A stretch of 51,622 nt of DNA, from assembly GCA_002150815.3 (NCBI GenBank), contig NDFF03000376.1, positions 1 through 51,622 of the forward strand, read 5' to 3'. Below, one piece after another: positions 10,194 through 19,494 of the stretch. Under the pieces are notes generated by a model. That model was given only the letters and a program-made list of their open reading frames with translations, was not told the DNA's origin and ran no database searches. Origin of the DNA: Grammothele lineata (Eukaryota; Basidiomycota; Agaricomycetes; Polyporales; Polyporaceae). A program made the position numbers and the translations under genes. Every line of letters starts with the position of its first letter. Positions within the stretch are counted from its first letter, which is position 1.

Positions 10194-12222
10194 TCACGGC
10201 TTCGCGGGAGGTTCGCCCGTAGTCGTGTTCCATTCGTTCCCCGGCGGGACCTCCCATTCGCCCAGACACGCCCAAGCCCAGTCCGTCTTCTCGACCGTCT
10301 CGCGCTGCGCGGCGACAAACGCGGGCACCGGGCACATCCCGTGCGGATCATCCACAGGGCAGCCCCGCACGCTGGAGAGCGGCGCGACACCATCGTTGAT
10401 GATCACCCGGATCTGGGGCTCAGGTTGAGATGTGCAAGTAAGGACTACGCGGAAATACGGGTCAACGATCATCAAAACACATCTCGGGGTGTGCAACGCA
10501 CGCTGGAATTGAATGTTACTTGCAAAGGGCGCGAGATGGGAGGTCTTGAACGAGCGGTGCTTCGGAATGTGGTTGGACGGTAGCGGTCCGTCAGCCGCGA
10601 AATTAGAAAGGTTGAGTGCGGTGATCACTACGGCAGATTAGCTCAGTCGAAGTGGAGAAAAGAATTTCCAGTCCACATACCATTCAGGATGACGGTATCA
10701 TGGGTTGCATCCACATAGAGGCTCTGGCCAAGAGGGAATGTAGCGGGGTTATCGTTGATCGTCGCGTTCGTCGACGAGTTGTGTATAGAGATGGGCGTGT
10801 GCGTGAGCCGAGCAAGGAGCTCCTGGACGTAGCCAATGCCCTGGGCGCGTGCCGTAGGCGAACCAAACCCGGAGATGTGCCAGAAATAGAGGTCGACCGA
10901 GTAGTCGAATCCTTTCCATTCCTCCTCGGTGAACAATTCGCAGAATCTCGAATAGCCCAAGGAGATCGTCTAGATGCAGTGTTAGAACCGCATGGTGTGT
11001 CGGCGTAGACATTGAAATAGCACACCTCATACGCGCACATCTGCTGCATCGTGTAGACGTCTTCGACGGTAAGTTTATAACCCTTGAGCATCGGGGAGAG
11101 ACGCTTCAAAGCGTCCTGCAGGTACTTCTCGGCCCATTCACGAACGAACGGCAGAGCACGGTCACCGCGAGACGTATTCCGAGCATTCGGACACGTTTTT
11201 GACGGGGCTAGGGTATTGTTGAAGCCGGTAGCCTCGATGGTAATGAGCTGTTGGTATTGGCCATCGAGTTTGGGACCAAAGAAACCATAGGCAAAGTTGA
11301 GAGCAGAGGAAAGCATCCGGTCCTGGGATTCGGTACGGAAGACTGGCAGGGTGTTCGAGTCGGTAAAGTTCTTCAGGAGGAAGCCGTACTTCATGCGCAT
11401 CGAAACGCCGAGATCAACTACGGAGACAGGTAAGCACATTCATGCTGAGGAAACGGAGCCGACTCACAAAGCTGTTGACGTCCGAAGGGCGTGAGGATCT
11501 CTTCGCCCAACTTGTAGGTCCTGAAAGAAATTAGAAACGAGTATAAGAGACAAAGTCGAAACGCACCAATCATTGAGGAAAGTGAGCGCGCCATGTGCCT
11601 TCCACGGGGATTGAGCGTCATGAAGACGAGCAGCAAAACTAGCAGGCCCGCCGTAAGCCGAAGACGAGCCCGTGGGGTAGCGGGCACCGTGGCGGTGAAG
11701 GAGATGGAGCCCAGTAATTCGACAACCTTCAGGCGGCTCAGGACCCGCGTCGACTCCAAACGTGCCAGGTTTTACGGTGAACCAGGGGGAGAGGTTCCCA
11801 AGGTGAGTAAATATGTCAAACGACTCATTCCTGAGCGCCCCCGGAGGTAGGAGATGAGGTGCGCCGGTGTGGATAGGGTAGGCGGGTGCAGTGGCGACGA
11901 GGGCAGCTTCTGCGCCTGTAGGAGTTGGACCGGCATATCCTACATTGGACGGGAAGAGAGACGGGTATGCATTCGTCGGGGACGATGGAGGGTATTCATG
12001 TACTTGCGTCGCGCCTGGATGGGATAACGAGGAATCGCAGTGGCGCACAAGGCGAGGGCCCGGGCGAGAGGAAGGAAGAGCGAAGAGGTAGGCCGAGAGG
12101 ATACCCGCGAGGTAGGCGAAGAGAATATGACCCAGAGAGAACGTACGTCTGCGGGCACAATCTTGCGTATGCAGTGAGTTCGCAATAGGTAAAGGAGTCT
12201 TGCGGTCGTAGACTGTCTCCAT
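10194..12222 (-). CDS. Histidine acid phosphatase / phytase-like, membrane-anchored
   Basis: Branch-2 histidine phosphatase, the fold of fungal phytases and acid phosphatases, which releases phosphate through a phospho-histidine. Exons: 12222-11567, 11520-11468, 11417-11026, 10969-10681 and 10627-10194. The last is probably split by a 57-nt intron (10501-10445) that keeps frame and removes a family-atypical insert. Size is 588 aa spliced, 607 unspliced. Seen: the catalytic motif RHGARYP at about 177-183, FRTESQDRM, and the proton-donor motif ATHDT. One hydrophobic helix at about 28-49 follows an Arg-rich start, so this looks like a type II membrane anchor rather than a cleaved signal. A Pro/Ser-rich stalk of about 100 residues lies between anchor and catalytic domain. 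Several N-x-S/T sites fit a lumenal or extracellular domain. True phytate specificity cannot be judged. Confidence 0.85.
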
Positions 12223-12934
12223 GTTCGTTGCGTGCAAGGTTAAGAGCGAGTTCAGCAGTGGAGATGAGAAGGGACCTCGGATGTCCAAGGCGCAACGGGA
12301 TCTTCCCAAGTGCGCCGACGGTATATAGGTGGAGTGAAGGACAAGGCGCAGAGGAAGCCAGGACAGGCCTGCGGCCGTCTCAAGGACTCCGCGAGGAGAC
12401 GAGCGCCGAGTATCGCGGCACTCGAGCAAGACGCGAGGCGCGTCGGCGATCGGTCCGCGGTCGATACGGTCACATGATAAGTGCCATCCGCACATAGCAA
12501 GTTTCTCCAATTCCTGGGGCTGGAATAAGGCGCTACAGCCCACAATATAGCCGGGCAGTACATCCGTATTAGGATTACAATATATACATATCCTAGGAGC
12601 GGCTGAGGGCCATACGCCCCTAACCGTACATCAACCTGGCGGATGGGCAGTGGGCCCAGCACGAAGTCGTTAGTTACTCCACAGGACAGCCGCGCCTCGG
12701 GGTTCCCTTCCGCGAACGGCTCAAGTGAAGCCAGGAATCCAAGATGCTGGCAGACCGAGGTGCTTCTGAAGCTGTGTGAGACCGCATAGGGACACCCCTC
12801 CCGCCCACATCGTTGACAATCGCGGGCCGGCAGCACAGCCATTTTGAATGTCGATGACCTGCGCTGCCTCGGAGCCCCATAAAATGACCAGGACGCAGCT
12901 ATTACGGCGTTCCAGTGACCTGAGTACGATGGCT
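12223..12934. other. Intergenic region upstream of the phosphatase gene
   Basis: A 712-bp gap between the phosphatase start and the recyclin-1 stop, both on the minus strand. It carries the phosphatase promoter and the recyclin 3' end. An open frame runs from the phosphatase ATG upstream to about 12543, but it lacks recognisable content and I read it as chance. Confidence 0.35.
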
Positions 12935-15900
12935 TCATGAAATGACGCAGTCTTCCTTGAAGGACAGGTTGTACATTGTCTTGTCGACCGTCTTCTCAAT
13001 CTTCTTCCAGTCTGACCGACGCTGGATGAACTCGTAGATATCCTAGCATTGCTGTCAGCCAACATAGAACGGCGTTCCGTATGTGGGTATAAACTTGCCT
13101 CAGGCCGATATGCGCCTCCGTATCGCGTCACGTCTCGCACAATCTGTGCCAAATCCTTCGCGTCCTCCACGACGTAGACGTGTCCCAACATCTTCAGGTA
13201 CGAAAAGTCGGAGATGATACTCGCCACACGCAGAGACGTGATGAACGCGTGGTAGGCGTTGAGGTCCGCTATGATCTGGAAGCCGCCATTGAGGGATATG
13301 ATCTGGCGCTTAATGTGCTTTTGCAGGATGCTACAGACAGGGTTAGAAGGGCTCCCGGGTGCAGACAGAGGCGCGACTCACGCAATCAGCCGGATCCCAA
13401 CTTCCTGGTAGAACACCTCTAGCACCTCCTTGCTCGTACTGCCCTTGAGGAGCTGGCAATGCATCTGCAAGCATTTGATGGCTTCACGACAGCCCTCCGT
13501 AGGGCCTAGTTCAAGCGGCGCGTCTTCTGGAGGGTAGTACTCTCTGGGTTTCGTGAGCTTCTGGATGATATGCTCCACCTAAGACGTTCGAACCAATCAG
13601 CGATCATGTATACGGAATCACGCCCCTGCTTACCTGATTCATGAGAGCGTCTGTGGCAGCGTTCAACCCGCCAGCGACGCTGTCGTCCAGAATATCCTCA
13701 AACCGCTTCTTCTCCCGTACAACGGTGTTCAAAAAGTCGTGACGATCGATATGAGGCGCCTACGGAACTTGCAAGTCGATAAAGCTGCTAACGCACAGAC
13801 ACGCGATACTCACGAGCTCCTTGTCAAAATACACCTGGATCATTGACTGCATCGTGTCGCCAACATGCACGAGCTCGAAGAACTGGAGCAACGGCGCGAC
13901 ACTCTTCGTCTCGTCGTGTTCACCGGGCTTGAATGATCTCATCTGTTCGATAGCGCTGGATTCCAGATTTGATGTCAACGCGAGCCGAGCCGAGCGGGAA
14001 AGGTGCTCACATCTCGAAACCGGGCTTGATATGGCGTTCTCCGAGGGAAATCAGAAGGAGCACGAAGATCTCTTCGATGGTGTCGCGAACGCGATGTCCG
14101 TACGAGCCTGGATAGCCGGAGAACGTCTCTGCACGCTTCAGGGACTCGCGATCGGCATGAATCAGCTCCAGAGCGGTGTCCAGAGACAGAAGGAGATCCA
14201 TGTTGTCAAGGGCGGGCGCGGAGGGTGTTGACTGGATGGATGTAGCGGCTGTACTGCTGGATTCCTCTGTCGTGGAAGTCGACACGGTTAGCGACGCTGA
14301 TATTTCCGTTAGTATCCGAGATATACGCTTAGGGAAACCAGACGACGCACAGCGAGGGGTCGTTTTCTCGCTAAACTCTTTTTCGTTGAAAGTCCTGTCG
14401 CCAAAAGACTTCTCATGCGGAGTTTCCGGTTCTTCGTCGTCGCCGATGTCGAACAGCATTCCATCTCCACCCTTCTCGAAATCGCGGACGTATCCGTCCT
14501 TGGCGTTGCTATTCCATGAAGACATACGAGCGAAGGGGAAAGCGCCTTGATTCGTCGATGAGGTTGCGCCCCACCGCTGCGGGTTGAGCATCTGGATACC
14601 CTGCACGGCCGCACTACTACCGGTTGTGATTGCGGCACCCACTGCCTTCCCTACCGTCCGTGGCACGATAGTCACGGGGAGTAGTAGAACGTCTGTAAAC
14701 GAAGCCAGAACGGTACGTTTGACCTGAGCCGGATTCTGGGAGCCCAGGAAGCGAGCGTGGTCGGCACCGGCAGGACTACTGGCGGTGGCTTTGTGATCGG
14801 AGAGCTGTGATGAATGAGTGTTCAGTCTCAACGGGGCAGAGAGGCACGTACCTGCTTTTCCCATGACCGGCAAGTCATCTCGAGGCTATGCTTGATATTT
14901 TCCACCTCTTCGTCAAGATACTCGTCCATGTTGGGCTCGAACATGCGATAGCTACATAGGGTCAGTGGGACGAAGCGAGAGGCTGTGAGTCGACTTACAC
15001 GACGTCCTCCGCTTTAGTCTTTGGGAAGGATGGTGCGGACTCGGCTGATGCGACTTTGACAATGGCATCGACCATTCTCCAAGACTCCTTGAAACTTGCA
15101 GCGGTGGCTTGAAGGAATACGGCGTTGGAGATTTCCCGCGCTCGAGTGAGCAAGGAAGTGATGTATTCTCCTACCTGAAACAATTCACGAACACGAACGA
15201 CAGTAGGGTAACGTCGAACACTCACAACTTCGGTCGCTAACCGGTCTGCAAAGGAGATAAGAACGTTGGCCTCTTCTGGGAAAACTCGGACGGCCCGCGC
15301 GCCGTGTTCCTCGAGAGAGGAGATGATGTCGCTCATGAATTCGTCCATAGAATCGAAGTCCAGTTGCGAATCCTTTCTACAAGAATAATGAGAACTCCAG
15401 AACGACAAGTGACAGAGCGAAGTGCGCACGTAAAGTTGTCGAGCGGCTTCCACTTGCCCTGCTCGTAGAAGATCTCCCGCTTCTCCGCCCAGACCTTGCC
15501 CAACTCCCATTCGTTGCCAGGACCGTCCCAAACCTCCCAGCTCGCCTCAGCAGCTTCTCGCATTCCCTGCTCGTCGCCCTTGCCGTCCGCGACATCAAAG
15601 GCGGTGAGCAGGCCGTCTTCGAACCGATCGATAGCAGCGCGGAGGGCGGCAGAGAGCGTCTCCCAGCTGCGGAGCGGCTTAACTGCGGATGAGAGGAAGA
15701 GGGAGAGCAGACGGAGGGTGTGGGCCTGCCGGCGGAGAGACGGTGCGGGCGAGGGAAACAGATTGGAGAGGACAGCATGTGGCGGGGAGGAGAGTGCGGG
15801 TACGAGGGGAAGGAGGAGAGAATGGGCGCGGATGTATTGAGCGCGGCTCGTCTTGGTCGAGCCGGGCTGAACGAAAGCGGGTGTGCGCGGGGTCATGCTA

Positions 15901-16406
15901 AATGAGCCAACAAAGTCTCCCATTTCACTGTCCTGGGCACTGATGGAGGCGAAGTCGCCAAAATCATCGTCGACACTCTCTGCAGCGAGAGTCGGAGGAG
16001 AGCGATGCTTGTCGAGGCCGTTCTGCACTTTGAGCTTCTCGTCAAGAGCGTCGAGGACATCCGTGAGTTTGTGCCTCTCGACACCAAATGCCTTCCATCG
16101 AGCTTCCCAGACGCGCTCGTCCCGGGCGAGGTTGGCGAGCGCACGGGAGGTGCGTGCGTAGGCGGGGATGTCGGGGACGGCGAGGTAGGTGAGAATGAGG
16201 ATGTGTAGGTCAACGGGGAGACGGCCAATGAGTTGGAATGGAGCGTAGCTCTTAGACCGGGCATGAGAGGCGGCGACGGGGGTTGTTGGTTTCGTGTGGA
16301 ACGAGAAGCGGTTTGAAGGTGAGCGGACGGCGGGAGCGGAGGGTGCACTGGCAGAGGAGCCGGCGTTGTAAAGACGGACAGGTTCGAGAGTGACGAATTT
16401 GTCCAT
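12935..16406 (-). CDS. RCY1: Recyclin-1-like F-box/Sec10-like protein
   Basis: Probable recyclin-1, an F-box protein with a Sec10-like helical body that acts in endosome-to-plasma-membrane recycling. Ten exons: 16406-15430, 15376-15226, 15174-14999, 14951-14852, 14804-14011, 13955-13814, 13759-13634, 13578-13382, 13330-13099 and 13042-12935, giving exactly 1000 aa. The F-box lies at about 62-105 (LPVDLHILILTYLAVPDIPA ... VWEARW). The middle carries VLASFTDVLLLPVTIVPRTV and a Ser/Thr-rich insert. The C-terminal third is the well-conserved helical part: APLLQFFELVHVGDTMQSM, REKKRFEDILDDSVAGGLNA, LEVFYQEVGIRLI, and LGHVYVVEDAKDLAQIV. The intron between exons 9 and 10 uses the consensus GC donor GCAAGT. 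I rate the identity from overall architecture and remembered C-terminal blocks, not a search. Confidence 0.8.
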
Positions 16407-16798
16407 CTATGAGCATGAGATGCCCCAAAGGACGACGAGGGTCGCCAGCCGAATCGCTGGTAATGAGTGGGTATGTCGAGCCCGAAGCCGGGTTGGCCGC
16501 CGTTGGTGGTGTCGCCGCCGAGGACGTTGGACGCTCACAGCTGCGGCTGGGCGGCCCGGGAATGGCAGACGCGCGCGTCGCGCATTCCGCGGCGAGAGGT
16601 CTCTCGTCTGCTACGAGGTGACCAGAGTCAAAGCTCACTGGTGTGATCTCATTCCTCAATCTACCATTCAATTCCACAACATTCATGTACAGAGAAGGTA
16701 TCAGAGGCGCCGTCGATACAGTCCCCGGAATGTAAGTATGTCCGGTCCTCGGGCTCGCAATTGTGCTACCGGGGTACGAATGGTCCACAGAGAGCTGC
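16407..16798. other. Promoter region of the recyclin-like gene
   Basis: A 392-bp gap upstream of the recyclin-like start and downstream of the small Cys-rich gene, both on the minus strand. Nothing specific could be recognised. Confidence 0.35.
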
Positions 16799-17102
16799 TT
16801 AACAGCAGCAAGGGATAGGAATAATATAGCAAATGCCTCCGCCCTTTGCAATGTCAAATCACTCCATTATTAACAACACTGAAAGAAGATGGGTGATGAC
16901 GCACTGGGCAAGGGATACATCCTCCCCTGAGTCTCTCTGCGCGAGCGGAGGATTGGCCGCGCTCTATAGACATGCTTGTCACGGGACGAGGCTGCTGGTT
17001 GAGTGCGGTCGAGGGCTGCCTGGAGTCGTGGACTGGGTAATGTGTCTGAGGAGGGTACGCCAGAGGCTGCGAAGGTAGCAGCATTGGGGTGGTGGCGGAC
17101 AT
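16799..17102 (-). CDS. Small Cys-rich C-tail protein (80 aa)
   Basis: A short gene found by splicing. Exon 1 is 17102-16905 (66 codons) and exon 2 is 16843-16799 (14 codons plus stop), joined in phase 0 over a 61-nt intron (16904-16844) with GTGCGT...AAAG ends. The N-terminal two thirds is Pro/Gln-rich and looks disordered. The C-terminus reads RLRGGCIPCP then GGGICYIIPIPCCC. This short end, with a Cys-rich hydrophobic tail finishing in three cysteines, recalls small fungal proteins of the CYSTM-like kind, which sit on the plasma membrane through S-acylated cysteines. The family recall is mine and unverified; the function is unknown. The splice is supported because it creates a coherent Cys-rich ending where the unspliced frame has none. 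Confidence 0.65.
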
Positions 17103-17340
17103 GGGTGATTACTTATTGGACGGCAAGGGAGATTGCAGTGGTCGTTGGTGCAGGGTGCGTGAAGGTATCTCTTAGGAAACTATGGGGGTACAGGGGGCTT
17201 TAAGTACGGCCAAGCCTGACAGCTGCGCCGCGCGCGTTTTGTCTACTTATCGCGCCGTGGGGCGAGGAGACATGACGTAGTTTTTGAGGTGAGGGGCGTA
17301 AATAGAGTTCATAGCTGCTAAACCCTGTCTCGTCAACATT

Positions 17341-17444
17341 GGCCCAATGGTCTAGAGGTAAGATACTTGCTTTGGGTACTCACGTGGGACTCCAATCACG
17401 TGACCATGTGCAAGGGATCCCGGGTTCGAATCCCGGTTGGGCCC
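17341..17444 (+). tRNA. tRNA-Pro(TGG): tRNA-Pro (anticodon TGG) with a 32-nt intron
   Basis: The acceptor stem GGCCCAA (17341-17347) pairs perfectly with TTGGGCC (17437-17443), followed by discriminator C. The anticodon stem CTTGC (17366-17370) pairs with GCAAG (17410-17414). The loop TTTGGG gives anticodon TGG at 17373-17375. The intron (17377-17408) lies one base after the anticodon, the canonical nuclear position. The T-arm CCGGG-TTCGAAT-CCCGG contains the B box. Mature length is 72 nt before CCA addition. It decodes CCA, and by wobble probably other proline codons. Confidence 0.95.
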
Positions 17445-17450
17445 TTTTTT
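17445..17450 (+). terminator. RNA polymerase III terminator of tRNA-Pro
   Basis: A run of six T residues starts directly after the discriminator base, the standard polymerase III stop signal. Confidence 0.85.
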
Positions 17451-17489
17451 CTCCATTGTACAGCCCAGCAAAAACTCTACCATTGCTTC

Positions 17490-18770
17490 ATTCATGAGCC
17501 CAGCAACATAGAGCACACAGTCAACAAATTCCAGAGTTTTGAATCGCAGTGGATGAGGGGATATTGACAAACGGGCTCATCCAATGGTGAGGAGAGTCTC
17601 AATGGTTGAACCTGGTTCAAGGACATGGTCTTCATGAGAACAACACAGAAAACTAGTTCGAGAGCAGGTAGGTAAAGCCAAGCCCTCATAGTTTTGGCAA
17701 AATCATTGAAGCCCTTGTGCTCAAGCAGAAACGGTCAGACAAGCCACATGGCTGGTTTGAATTGTGCACCTTCAAGGGTGACAGGCGTAAGGATGAAGGT
17801 GACTTCCTCACCTACGGCCGTATCGTGCCTTCCCTAACAAAATGCCTTGCCATCAGCATGCATTGTGCCAGGGTGAACGAGTGAGCACAGACCTTGAAAT
17901 TGCAGATGCGCAACTTGACTTTGAATAGTCCCACATCAATTCGGTCGATGGTGATGTCCTTGAGATATATTGTGCGGCCCAATCGAGCGTACTCAGCCGA
18001 GGACGCCATGAACGAACCGGGGCACAGTCCCATGACAAGCGCGAGGGTGATGAGCACAATGGTTTGCAGGGCATGGAGGCGGCAACTCATAGCGGTAGGT
18101 GTTCGCCAGCGCCCCTTCAATGAGCAGTCGAGCCTCGCGTTTGCCCCAGAACGACACCAGCTTGCGGAACTGGTCGAGCTTCAGCTCGCGTACAACTGTT
18201 AAAGGCAGCGCCGCAGTCCAGGCCAGCTTTTAGTTGGGAGAGAGGTGTGAACGAGAAGCTGACGCCAGAGGACTTGGTCGTTGAGCTTCGGCCATAGTCG
18301 GCCCATGGAGAGGATCGTAGCACCGTTCCGTTGCTGGATTTCAGCGTCATGGCAGTATGTGATGATGTTGGCGGTGTGGAGCATCAGCCACTTGTGAAGT
18401 GTGTGCGCCTTCACATAGTGAGCGGGTGATCTGGAGCTGGAAACTGGGCTCAGCAAGCAACGCAGGTACAAATGTACGCGGGTGATGTACGAGGACAGCA
18501 AGGAACGAAGCCGAATTTTCGTAGACACCTTGTGCGACTAATGCTGCTCGCGGGGGATGCCGAGCTCGTCGAGATACGCTTGCCATCGGCAAAGCGAGTC
18601 GTATGCCCGGATGCCGCCTTCCACATGAAAGGGCTCGTCACATTCTTGTCGACTGATGCCCAGGGGTGCGGCGTAATCGCGAATGGCGGAAGCGTTGAGC
18701 TAGGGAAATAGGCTTGCGGCGACATTCTGACTGGGGTTGGGCCCACCTGTGGATGAGTGGCAGAAATCAC
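17490..18770 (-). pseudogene. Decayed mobile-element recombinase-like gene
   Basis: Coding-like blocks on the minus strand fall in different frames, broken by stops and shifts. In order they include LPPFAITPHPWASVDKN, VKAHTLHKWLMLHTANIITY, LWPKLNDQVLWRQLLVHTSL, ELKLDQFRKLVSFWGKREAR, VLITLALVMGLCPGSF, GRTIYLKDITIDRID and GLFKVKLRICNFK. After a likely intron comes GEEVTFILTPVTLEGAQF, then a stop (about 17737). I recall these blocks from a large Agaricomycete family of mobile, tyrosine-recombinase-like proteins (Crypton-like or DUF3435-like); that link is from memory. There the box-I arginine sits in G-L-R-P-G-S. Here it reads GLCPGS, so it would be lost. The C-terminal half with the H-x-x-R and Tyr boxes is missing before the tRNA gene. 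The remnant is therefore inactive as a recombinase. The upstream limit is uncertain. Confidence 0.5.
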
Positions 18771-19494
18771 CGTGAGCGGATGCGGGTGCCAGACCGAACT
18801 TGAAGCGCATCACAGGTCACTCACCTTGTCGTCGTCCCTGGCCCAGACGTGGGCGAAAGAGGGAGCAGGGCGGGACCCAGCGTGGGGACCGACCACCTGC
18901 CGCCAGGAACGTCGGGGGCAGGGTAACGGGCATCTGCAAGTCTCTTCATGGTGACAGGGGCGGTACTAGGCTGGGTCGGGTCCGCCTTGTGCAGCGGCCT
19001 GGATGGCAAGTTGCACGGACGAGGGATGGAGGAGGCCATGCAGGGTTGCGGATGCTCGTGGCCGAAGCGGGTTTCCAACCCGTCAGATAGGTCGGAATCC
19101 TTGAGTGGAATCCCTGTTCGCCCCGGCAAGATTACGTTCCTCCTTTGTACACGGCGAAGAGGCGCATAGGAAATCAACTCGGCCCCATGAGGTTGTAACA
19201 CTACCCTGGCAGATCGGTTGGCCGAGGTCTCGAGTTGATAGAGGCGTCCGAGATAGATGGTGCGGATGAGAGGGAAGGCCATGGCCGGGACCAGTGCTTG
19301 AAAGAGAGCGAGATGCCAGACGCGACGGGGCGGGAGAGACGCGTGTCACGTGGGAATGCAACAAAAGGACCGCGCCTGTGGTTGGCGATCGGGGCGCGTT
19401 TGGGATCGCGTCCGCGTCTCTCTCCCCGACGTCCTCGGCCCTTTCTCCCTTCTCCTCGCCCTCCTCTTCTCCCTCTTCCTCTTCTTCGTCGTCC
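18771..19494. other. Region upstream of the BRCT gene
   Basis: A 724-bp stretch between the recombinase remnant and the BRCT gene start. It should hold the BRCT promoter, and the last 100 bp are a C/T-rich leader. Minus-strand frames here may include the 5' part of the recombinase remnant, for example a block ending in FAHVWARDDDK before a GTGAGT donor near 18829, but I could not make a coherent model. Confidence 0.35.

Noticed and set aside
12252..12938. Minus-strand 228-codon frame upstream of the phosphatase
   Set aside because: It overlaps the recyclin stop and phosphatase promoter, with no family resemblance and no consistent splice link to either gene.
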